DNA of 5,079 nucleotides from Xanthobacteraceae bacterium (GTDB taxonomy: Bacteria > Pseudomonadota > Alphaproteobacteria > Rhizobiales > Xanthobacteraceae), in assembly GCA_030039655.1 (NCBI GenBank), contig JASHVC010000304.1:1-5079 (forward strand), in the 5' to 3' direction. Below are positions 1 through 5,079 of the stretch, in pieces. The position numbers and the translations under genes are program-made. Each line of letters begins with the position of its first letter. Positions within the stretch are counted from its first letter, which is position 1. The notes below the pieces were generated by a model. It had not been told where the DNA came from and did not search any database. It saw only the letters and a program-made list of their open reading frames with translations.

Positions 1-1428
1 ATTCAGGCCGGCCTCGCCGCTTCCAGCGACGAGATCACCTGGGTGCAGACCGCTTATTTGATGGCCGAAGTCGTCGCCATTCCGCTCTCCGGCTTTCTTT
101 CGCGCGCGCTAGGCACGCGCATCATGTTCGCCACCGCGGCCGCGGGCTTCACCATCGCCAGCCTGATGTGCGGACTGACCTCGTCCATGGAACAGATGAT
201 CGTGTGGCGCGCGATCCAAGGCTTTATCGGCGGCGGCATGGTGCCGACCGTGTTCGCCTCCGCCTACATCATCTTTCCGCGCTCGCGCATGCCCGTGGTC
301 GTACCGATGATCGGGCTTGTGGCGACCTTGGCACCGACCATCGGCCCGACCGTCGGCGGTTATCTCACCGACGCAATGTCGTGGCACTGGCTGTTCTTCA
401 TCAACATCATACCCGGCATCATGGTGACGATTGCGGCGCTCACCCTGATCGACTTCGACAAGCCGGATTTCTCGCTGTTCGAAACATTCGACTGGCCCGG
501 GCTGATCTTCATGGCCCTGTTCCTCGGCGCGCTCGAATACGTGCTCGAAGACGGACCGCGCTACGACTGGTTCGACGACGCCACCATCGCATGGGCCGCG
601 GTTGTTTCGGCCGCCTCGGCAGCGCTGTTCTTCGCTCGCGTGTTGATGGCCAAAAATCCAATCGTGGACTTGCGAGCGTTTCTCGATCGCAATTTCGCCT
701 TCGGCAGCGTCTTTTCCTTCGTGCTCGGCATTGGTCTTTACGGCCTGACCTATCTCTATCCGGTCTATCTCGGCGAGATCCGCGGCTACGACGCGCTGAT
801 GATCGGAAAGACCATGTTCGTGTCCGGCATCGCGATGTTTGCTACCGCACCGCTCGTCGGTCGGCTGATGGAGCGAACCGACCCGCGCATCATGCTCACG
901 GCCGGCTTTCTGATTATCGCGCTGAGCAACTGGGAAATGAGTTATCTGACGTCGGACTGGGACTTCTGGGAGCTCTTCGTGCCGCAGGTGCTTCGCGGGT
1001 TCGGCATGATGCTGGCGATCGTTCCCATCAGCAACGTGGCGCTGGGCACACTGCCGCCTGACCGGCTCAAGAACGCCTCGGGGCTGTTCAACCTGACGCG
1101 CAATCTCGGCGGCGCCGTCGGGCTCGCCGCGCTCAACACCGTGCTCGACAATCGGATGGACCTGCACTTTGCTCGCCTGCACGACGCGATCACCTGGTCA
1201 CGGCTGGCGGCGCTGGAGGCACTCTCAGGACTTGCCGCGCGCATTCCGGGATCGGATGCGCAGAACATGGCGCTCAAGCAGGTTTACCAGCTGGTGCACC
1301 AGCAGGGCGTGGTCATGGCATTCGCCGACGTGTTCCTGCTGCTCAGCCTGCTTTACGTCGCATTCGCCTGGCTCACGGTGCTGATGCGCCGCCCTGCCCC
1401 CGTACCGGCGGCCGCCGGAGGGCATTAA
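1..1428 (+). CDS. DHA2-family (EmrB/QacA-type) MFS multidrug efflux permease, 5'-truncated by the window edge
   Basis: Inner-membrane proton-driven antiporter that exports drugs or other toxic amphiphiles. In Gram-negatives EmrB-type permeases usually work with an EmrA-like periplasmic adaptor and an outer-membrane channel. The frame is open from base 1 to the TAA at 1426-1428, giving 475 visible residues. A GTG at 43 is internal, because the codons before it (IQAGLAASSDEITWVQTAYL) already match the family. By recall of E. coli EmrB (512 aa), about 40 N-terminal residues, including helix 1, are missing. Visible marks, numbered from base 1, are a motif-A-like loop GFLSRALGTR (31-40), antiporter motif C around GPTVGGYLTD (115-124) followed by SWHWLFFINIIPG, the NPIVDLRAF loop (219-227), LPPDRLKNASGLFNLTRN (351-368), a long polar loop (about 383-436) and a last helix (about 437-461). 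The Gly/Ala-rich end resembles that of EmrB. No adaptor gene follows, so any emrA-like partner would lie upstream. The family is certain; the substrate is unknown. Confidence 0.5.
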   Translation: MQAGLAASSDEITWVQTAYLMAEVVAIPLSGFLSRALGTRIMFATAAAGFTIASLMCGLTSSMEQMIVWRAIQGFIGGGMVPTVFASAYIIFPRSRMPVVVPMIGLVATLAPTIGPTVGGYLTDAMSWHWLFFINIIPGIMVTIAALTLIDFDKPDFSLFETFDWPGLIFMALFLGALEYVLEDGPRYDWFDDATIAWAAVVSAASAALFFARVLMAKNPIVDLRAFLDRNFAFGSVFSFVLGIGLYGLTYLYPVYLGEIRGYDALMIGKTMFVSGIAMFATAPLVGRLMERTDPRIMLTAGFLIIALSNWEMSYLTSDWDFWELFVPQVLRGFGMMLAIVPISNVALGTLPPDRLKNASGLFNLTRNLGGAVGLAALNTVLDNRMDLHFARLHDAITWSRLAALEALSGLAARIPGSDAQNMALKQVYQLVHQQGVVMAFADVFLLLSLLYVAFAWLTVLMRRPAPVPAAAGGH

Positions 1429-1449
1429 TCGGCGCCGACACGTTTATCG

Positions 1450-1470
1450 AAGCCGCTCGGCGCGCCGCTT
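1450..1470 (+). terminator. weak terminator-like hairpin after the efflux permease
   Basis: Arms AAGCCGC (1450-1456) and GCCGCTT (1464-1470) pair at six of seven positions around a 7-nt loop, 22 bases after the permease stop codon. The following bases, GTTCCTCT, are only modestly T-rich. The palindromes GGCGCGCC (1459-1466) and TCGGCGCCGA (1429-1438) offer competing folds. The position is right for transcription termination, but the lack of a real T-tract makes this a weak call. GC-rich spacers produce such hairpins easily. Confidence 0.5.
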
Positions 1471-1518
1471 GTTCCTCTGAAACGTCAAATTTGAGCTGCA
1501 AATGCTCTCGGCTGTGCG

Positions 1519-1560
1519 TAGCTGCCGACTTGGCTATATACGGTCGGCCCGCAGCAGCTA
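1519..1560 (+). promoter_or_regulatory. imperfect dyad directly upstream of and touching a TATAAT hexamer
   Basis: GCCGAC (1524-1529) is matched perfectly by GTCGGC (1543-1548), and the outer arm TAGCT (1519-1523) by AGCTA (1556-1560). This gives 11 base pairs with a 7-base bulge (1549-1555) and a 13-base loop. The dyad covers the region where a -35 element would lie and ends on the first two bases of TATAAT. It could be an operator or a fortuitous fold; the sequence does not decide. Confidence 0.5.
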
Positions 1561-1564
1561 TAAT
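1559..1564 (+). promoter_or_regulatory. candidate -10 hexamer for the 227-residue membrane protein gene
   Basis: TATAAT exactly matches the housekeeping sigma -10 consensus and lies 71 bases before the ATG at 1636. No good -35 sits at 16-18 bases: the bases there are ATATAC or TATATA. The nearest TTG-type hexamer, TTGGCT at 1530-1535, is 23 bases away, which is too far. There is no TG for an extended -10. The hexamer stands out in a GC-rich spacer, but the promoter is incomplete on paper. Confidence 0.5.
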
Positions 1565-1635
1565 TTGTGAGGGTGCGCTGAGGCCGAAGGGGCAGCAGGG
1601 GTTGCGTCGTACCGCGCCGAGCAAGGACGGACGTA

Positions 1636-2319
1636 ATGCGCATCATTGCTTCCATCCTCGGTCTGCTCTCAGCGGCGGCTGCGCTCGCAATCACTTTCGG
1701 TTTCGACGTCAACCACCCAGTTACGCCTGTTCTGCCGAACGCGGCGGAATTCTTCACAGCTAAGGTGCTCGGCGAGCTAGGTGCGTCCGGCGCGACCGTG
1801 CTCGGTGTGCTCATTCTCCTTCGCCTAGGCGCGATCGGCGGTGCGCTGATGCTGATCGGCGCAGCCGCCATGACTCAGGTTTTTGCGCCGAATTCGATTG
1901 CGGCAGTTCCCATTGCTCTCAGCGGTGTGGCCGGCACATTGGCGATCTATTCGACGCTGAAACTTGCTCTCGCTAGGCGCAAGGCCACGCGCGCCGGAAA
2001 GCCTGAGGTGGCTGCGAAAGCCGCACACGCAACCAGCAATCAAATGGCGCTACAAGCCGCAGCAGCCGAGAACGCGATGCTTGGGGAAATCGAAGCGCTA
2101 CTGGGGACCGAACAGGCGGCGCTGATTGGAGCCTCCCTCCGCCTCCTCGGACCTTCCATGTCCGCAGACATCATGCAAATGCTGCGTGGTGCTTCCAAAA
2201 AGGGAAATCTCGCGGAAGTCGCCACCGCACTGGCAAGAACGCTGTCCGACGCGATGCTGGGGCGGCCTGCCTCGGCGACACAACACAGCCCTCGACCTGG
2301 TGCGGCCGCAAACGTTTAG
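1636..2319 (+). CDS. hypothetical integral membrane protein with Ala-rich cytoplasmic tail
   Basis: I do not recognise this 227-residue protein or any named domain. The ATG at 1636 is supported by AAGGA (1623-1627), 8 bases upstream; the stop is TAG. The N-terminal half is hydrophobic, with likely helices at about 3-21, 50-62, 65-82 and 88-111. Four helices fit the positive-inside rule, with R63 between helices 2 and 3 and RRK at 114-116 after helix 4, placing both ends in the cytoplasm. A three-helix reading with 50-82 as one segment is possible. The tail (about 112-227) is Ala-rich and probably helical to residue ~208, then Pro/Ser-rich and likely disordered. No metal-binding, catalytic or lipoprotein motif is visible. 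Third positions are less strictly G/C than in the permease, and an AGG arginine codon occurs, which may hint at a lineage-specific gene. A 207-base gap with its own -10-like hexamer separates it from the permease, so it is probably transcribed alone. The coding call rests on length, start signals and coherent hydrophobicity. Confidence 0.5.
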   Translation: MRIIASILGLLSAAAALAITFGFDVNHPVTPVLPNAAEFFTAKVLGELGASGATVLGVLILLRLGAIGGALMLIGAAAMTQVFAPNSIAAVPIALSGVAGTLAIYSTLKLALARRKATRAGKPEVAAKAAHATSNQMALQAAAAENAMLGEIEALLGTEQAALIGASLRLLGPSMSADIMQMLRGASKKGNLAEVATALARTLSDAMLGRPASATQHSPRPGAAANV

Positions 2320-2324
2320 ATAGC

Positions 2325-2346
2325 GGGCAACGTGCCCCCAATTGGG
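2325..2346. terminator. small palindromes between convergent genes, possible weak bidirectional terminator
   Basis: GGGCA (2325-2329) and TGCCC (2333-2337) form a perfect 5-bp hairpin with a 3-base loop. The 10-bp palindrome CCCAATTGGG (2337-2346) follows immediately. They lie in the 54-base gap between two stop codons facing each other, where a shared terminator is expected. Neither strand has a T-run after the stems, so a classic intrinsic terminator is not supported. Confidence 0.5.
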
Positions 2347-2373
2347 TCAAGGCCCCCGTCCATCGATTGATTC

Positions 2374-4791
2374 CTAGGCAACAATTCGCAGATCGACCCG
2401 CTTCGCCCTATCGTCACCTTCTCTGCCATGCACAAGCGAAGAGTAATACTCTATCGGTTGCGGGCGACCCACGAGATAACCCTGGATCTGGTCGCAGCTT
2501 TCGCCGCTCAAGAACGCGAGCTGCTCCTTCGTTTCAACACCTTCCGCGATCACTGGTACTTCCAGACCGCGCGCCAGTCCAATGACCGCGCGGACGATGG
2601 TCGCTGCCTGCGAGTTCTCCTTCAGATTGGAAATGAAGGCCTGATCGATCTTGATCTTGTCGAACGGAAACGCCTGCAAATACGAAAGTGACGAATATCC
2701 CGTGCCAAAGTCATCCATGGCGATGCGAACACCAAGCGCCTTCAGCCGGCGCAACACCGAAACGGTTCTCGAAAAGTCGTCGATCAGGACGCTTTCGGTG
2801 ATTTCCAGCTCCAACCGCGACGCCGGCATTTCGGTCTCAAGCAAGATGGAGTGGATGAGGGCTGGAAGATCGCCATGACGGAACTGGATCGGAGAAAGAT
2901 TCACGCCAATCCGAAAGGCTTTTGACCAACTGGCAGCTTCGCGGCAGGCGGTGCGCAAAACCCATTCGCCAATTTGCAGGATGAGGCCGCTTTCCTCGGC
3001 CAACGGAATAAATTCGGTCGGGGGTATGAAGCCCTTCTGCGGGTGATGCCACCGCAGCAACGCCTCGAAAGCCACAACGTTGCCTTCGACTTGCGTTTGC
3101 GGCTGGTAATACAATGTCAGCTCGTTGCGATCGATCGCCGAATGCAAATCCTGCTGCATGGCGCGCCGTTCGCGCAGCTTCTGATCCATTTCGGCTTCGA
3201 AAAAGCGCACCATTCCGCGCCCGTCCGTTTTAGCACGATAGAGGGCGGCATCTGCGTTGGCCACCAGCGACTCAACGTCCGCGCCGTCGTTAGGATAAAG
3301 CGCTACGCCGGCGCTAAGCGCACTTCGAAGGTGGTGTCCCTGGATGGTCAATTCGTTGGCAACAGAGGCGAGTAAGCGCTCGCCCAAGATGGCGACCTCT
3401 CCGGGATCGCAATTCTGATGAAAGATTACAGCGAATTCATCGCCGCCGAGACGTGCCAGAAAGTTATCGCCCGAGGCTTGCTGGAGCCGATGTCCGACCT
3501 CTTGCAACAGCCCGTCGCCGGTCCCATGTCCGAACACGTCGTTGATTTCCTTGAACCGGTCGAGGTCGATGCAAATCAAAGCAAAGACGTTGCCTGAGTC
3601 AGCCGCGCTGCGCAGCTGCGCGTCCAGTCGCTCGTTAAATGCAGCGCGGTTGGGAAGGCCCGTCAGCGAATCGTGATGAGCCAGGTACGCGATTCGCTCC
3701 TCAGCCCGGCGCCTTTCCGTGACGTCCTCGTGGCTGGCGACCCACGCTCCATTCTTCATCGGCCGATTGATGACCGAGATCACTCGCCCCTCCGGCATGT
3801 CGACAAGCCAGCTCGTCACCTCACCCTTGGCAATCGTGGTCAGCAGGGTCGAGCGATATTCGTCGACGTCGCGATCGAGGGTGCCGGCCCCCTTGCGGTG
3901 CTGCAACAGCTCCCGCAACGTCGTTCCGGGTTTGGTGATGTCCCGCGATAAACCGTACATCTCGACGTATCTGTCATTGCACACGACCAGGCGCTCGTTA
4001 CCGTCAAACATCACGATGCCATGCGACATGTTGTTGACGGCTGTGACAAGCTGCAGGTCTCGCTCTTTGATACGGCGATCGGCAATGGCACCGGCGAGGC
4101 TTAAGCCAAGTATTAAGACCGCCGCGGCGGCGACCGCCAAGGCAAGAGCACTTGGCGACAGCGCGAACGGGTGGATCGTGCTGAGGGGGTCGGGAGCGAT
4201 TTGGACCGCGCCCATTGCCGTGAAGTGGTGGGAAACGATTGCAAGCGTGAGGAGCACTGCAGACAGGAGCGTTCCGCGTTTGCCCTCGTAGCGCACCGCA
4301 ACCATGAGCGAGACAGCCCCTAACACCATCCCGAGAAGGATGGATGTTGCCACCAGATCCGGCGCCCAGAAGATGCGACCGGGCACTTCAAGAGCGAGCA
4401 TGCCCGTGTAGTGCATGCAGGCCACGCCGCCACCCACGATCATGCCACCGATTGCCGGATACCAGCCTTCACGCTTGAAGACAGCAAGGCCTAGTCCACA
4501 GGCAGTGATAAGCATGGCGAGGCAGAGTGAAAGTCCTGTCAGTACGATGTCGTATGCAATGTCGATGCCCGGCTCGTATGCGAGCATCGCGATAAAATGT
4601 GTCGCCCAGATTCCGCATCCGGTAGCGGCGCCGGCCAATGCGAGCCACACCACTCGCGCACCGCTTGCGGTAGCAGCGGCTCGTCGAAACAGATTTATTG
4701 CGACGATGCTCGCCAAGAAGCAAACGCAGCCGGCAAGTAAAACTAGGCGGGGGTCGTGCTGACCGCCTAGACAAGTCAAGACCCGAAACAT
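2374..4791 (-). CDS. membrane-bound bifunctional diguanylate cyclase/phosphodiesterase (MHYT-PAS-GGDEF-EAL)
   Basis: This 805-residue inner-membrane sensor should make and/or degrade cyclic di-GMP, the second messenger for motility-to-biofilm switching. Residues 1-240 form a seven-helix MHYT domain with its three signature motifs: ATHFIAM (63-69), MHYTGM (126-131) and HHFTAM (188-193). MHYT domains have been proposed to sense a gas or redox signal through bound metal. A PAS-like domain follows (about 245-355), then a short linker helix (357-370). The GGDEF domain (about 368-530) has D409, N417, D426 and intact GGDEF at 449-453. The I-site position holds SGDN (440-443) instead of RxxD, so product inhibition there is probably lost. 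The EAL domain (about 545-785) has EALLRW (576-581), N631, E663, DDFGTGYSS (693-701), K714 and AEGVE (749-753), the residues expected for an active phosphodiesterase. The ATG at 4791 is favoured by GAAAGG 6 bases upstream and by the family-typical start ending QHDPRLVLL. It converges on the 227-residue gene. Which activity dominates cannot be read from sequence. Confidence 0.5.
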   Translation of the reverse strand: MFRVLTCLGGQHDPRLVLLAGCVCFLASIVAINLFRRAAATASGARVVWLALAGAATGCGIWATHFIAMLAYEPGIDIAYDIVLTGLSLCLAMLITACGLGLAVFKREGWYPAIGGMIVGGGVACMHYTGMLALEVPGRIFWAPDLVATSILLGMVLGAVSLMVAVRYEGKRGTLLSAVLLTLAIVSHHFTAMGAVQIAPDPLSTIHPFALSPSALALAVAAAAVLILGLSLAGAIADRRIKERDLQLVTAVNNMSHGIVMFDGNERLVVCNDRYVEMYGLSRDITKPGTTLRELLQHRKGAGTLDRDVDEYRSTLLTTIAKGEVTSWLVDMPEGRVISVINRPMKNGAWVASHEDVTERRRAEERIAYLAHHDSLTGLPNRAAFNERLDAQLRSAADSGNVFALICIDLDRFKEINDVFGHGTGDGLLQEVGHRLQQASGDNFLARLGGDEFAVIFHQNCDPGEVAILGERLLASVANELTIQGHHLRSALSAGVALYPNDGADVESLVANADAALYRAKTDGRGMVRFFEAEMDQKLRERRAMQQDLHSAIDRNELTLYYQPQTQVEGNVVAFEALLRWHHPQKGFIPPTEFIPLAEESGLILQIGEWVLRTACREAASWSKAFRIGVNLSPIQFRHGDLPALIHSILLETEMPASRLELEITESVLIDDFSRTVSVLRRLKALGVRIAMDDFGTGYSSLSYLQAFPFDKIKIDQAFISNLKENSQAATIVRAVIGLARGLEVPVIAEGVETKEQLAFLSGESCDQIQGYLVGRPQPIEYYSSLVHGREGDDRAKRVDLRIVA
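4743..4770 (-). promoter_or_regulatory. perfect inverted repeat plus T-run inside codons 8-18 of the MHYT-GGDEF-EAL gene
   Basis: Read on the minus strand, CTAGGCGG and CCGCCTAG form a perfect 8-bp stem around a 12-base loop. An alternative fold adds GGTC/GACC with a CCC bulge. TTTTACTT follows directly. The stem spans +22 to +49 of the coding sequence. Its arms contain CTA leucine codons at residues 8 and 16, with TTA at 18, codons usually rare in a GC-rich genome. The layout resembles a short intrinsic terminator and could cause premature termination or slow early elongation. Chance is not excluded, since four T's is a weak tract. Confidence 0.5.
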
Positions 4792-4795
4792 CGCG

Positions 4796-4817
4796 AGCCT
4801 TTCACCGAGGAAAGGCT
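4796..4817 (-). promoter_or_regulatory. leader hairpin occluding the ribosome binding site of the MHYT-GGDEF-EAL gene
   Basis: On the minus strand AGCCTTTC and GAAAGGCT form a perfect 8-bp stem with a 6-base loop (CTCGGT), ending 4 bases before the ATG. The second arm contains the whole GAAAGG Shine-Dalgarno element. In RNA the site would be paired, and the first arm mimics the CCUUUC stretch of the 16S rRNA tail. The same 8-6-8 dyad could instead be a protein-binding operator in DNA. No T-run follows on either strand, so it is not a terminator. Confidence 0.5.
4798..4803 (-). promoter_or_regulatory. Shine-Dalgarno GAAAGG deciding the start of the MHYT-GGDEF-EAL gene
   Basis: GAAAGG on the minus strand is complementary to CCTTTC in the 3' tail of alphaproteobacterial 16S rRNA and sits 6 bases before the ATG. 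It supports the ATG at 4791 over downstream starts. It is unusual in being entirely inside one arm of a perfect inverted repeat. Confidence 0.5.
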
Positions 4818-4999
4818 GACCTTAGAAGACGACAGCTAGAATCCAGTTAAGAAAAACGATCGGTTGTTAAACGCCACAAAGCAGTGCGACCTTGAAGCTC
4901 AAATACTCGGCACCGCGTGCTCGCAGAAAGCTACAGCACGTTACTTGTAAGCAAAATTACGTATGCCCCTTCGATTTGGGGACGAACGGCGAACGGACG
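4818..4999. other. non-coding upstream region of the MHYT-GGDEF-EAL gene
   Basis: This stretch is visibly less GC-rich than the genes and carries no convincing ORF on either strand. The minus-strand gene's promoter must lie here or further right, but I find no good paired -35/-10. Small symmetric elements are CGTGCT/AGCACG (4916-4921 and 4935-4940), TTAC-TT-GTAA (4941-4950), TACGTA (4958-4963) and CCCC-N8-GGGG (4966-4969 and 4978-4981). The last could be a weak terminator stem for a gene ending at 5000, but TTTT follows only after about nine more bases. The heptamer CGAACGG occurs twice in tandem (4983-4989 and 4990-4996). Confidence 0.5.
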
Positions 5000-5079
5000 T
5001 TATTTGATCGCATTGAACGGGGCCGCGCTCACGATCCGCCGTTCGGATTGCCGTATCCTCCCGCCGTCGGCGTCTGGAT
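5000..5079 (-). CDS. possible 3' end of an unidentified gene, cut by the right edge
   Basis: One minus-strand frame is open from the right edge to a TAA at 5000-5002. It gives 25 residues, mostly polar, ending VSAAPFNAIK. Its third positions are about three-quarters G/C, like a gene of this genome, and base composition drops just past the stop, as expected at a gene end. A plus-strand frame over the same bases shares the same third positions and looks equally biased there, but it becomes AT-rich upstream without a good start. The minus reading is therefore preferred, only weakly. No family is recognisable from 25 residues. If real, it lies 208 bases upstream of the MHYT gene in the same orientation. 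Confidence 0.5.
   Translation of the reverse strand, partial: PDADGGRIRQSERRIVSAAPFNAIK

Noticed and set aside
109..1182. A 357-codon open frame on the minus strand antisense to the efflux permease
   Set aside because: Its translation is a low-complexity mix of H, R, E and G with no hydrophobic core or motif. It arises because the GC-rich third positions of the permease suppress stops on the opposite strand. The plus-strand protein aligns with EmrB throughout.
1485..1494. The 10-bp palindrome TCAAATTTGA in the spacer after the permease
   Set aside because: It is perfect but does not extend and has no partner repeat or promoter spacing that would support an operator call.
1491..1763. A 90-codon plus-strand frame from the TTG at 1491 overlapping the start of the 227-residue gene
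   Set aside because: It uses a TTG start with no clear ribosome binding site, its translation is Cys/Arg-rich without pattern, and it overlaps a better supported gene in another frame.
3719..4291. A 190-codon plus-strand open frame inside the MHYT-GGDEF-EAL gene
   Set aside because: It lies fully antisense to the PAS/MHYT part of a protein with clear domain motifs, and its Ser/Arg/Thr-rich translation shows no recognisable fold or start signals.
4896..5079. A plus-strand open frame running off the right edge
   Set aside because: It has no convincing start or ribosome binding site, about half of third positions are A/T before position 5003, and its GC-biased part shares third positions with the opposite-strand frame that ends at 5000.
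1..5079. Search for a mobile element, CRISPR array, tRNA/rRNA, toxin-antitoxin pair or phage gene
   Set aside because: No transposase or integrase motifs, no spaced direct repeats, no RNA gene folds and no paired small ORFs were seen on either strand.

Overview
The window is about 5 kb of high-GC bacterial chromosome. Strong G/C preference at third codon positions, EmrB-like and MHYT-GGDEF-EAL proteins, and a GAAAGG-type ribosome binding site suggest an alphaproteobacterium, plausibly a Bradyrhizobium/Rhodopseudomonas relative. The genus is inferred from general protein flavour, not from a marker gene.

Layout. (1) 1-1428, plus strand: the last ~475 codons of a 14-helix drug/proton antiporter of the DHA2 (EmrB/QacA) family, cut by the left edge. 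(2) 1429-1635: intergenic, with a weak terminator-like hairpin, a dyad and a TATAAT hexamer. (3) 1636-2319, plus strand: a 227-residue integral membrane protein that I do not recognise. (4) 2320-2373: a short spacer between convergent genes, with small palindromes. (5) 2374-4791, minus strand: an 805-residue membrane c-di-GMP turnover protein with domains MHYT-PAS-GGDEF-EAL. Both catalytic motifs are intact and the GGDEF inhibitory I-site is missing. (6) 4792-5079: the leader and upstream region of that gene, probably with the last 25 codons of another minus-strand gene at the right edge.

The genes do not form an obvious pathway. The efflux pump probably belongs with upstream partners outside the window. 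The small membrane protein looks like its own transcription unit, and the c-di-GMP protein is transcribed towards it. I see no mobile element, CRISPR array, RNA gene or defence system. The most interesting signal is at the start of the c-di-GMP gene. A perfect 8-bp inverted repeat buries its ribosome binding site, and a second perfect 8-bp inverted repeat followed by TTTT lies inside the first 17 codons. Together they suggest post-transcriptional or attenuation control, which is inference.
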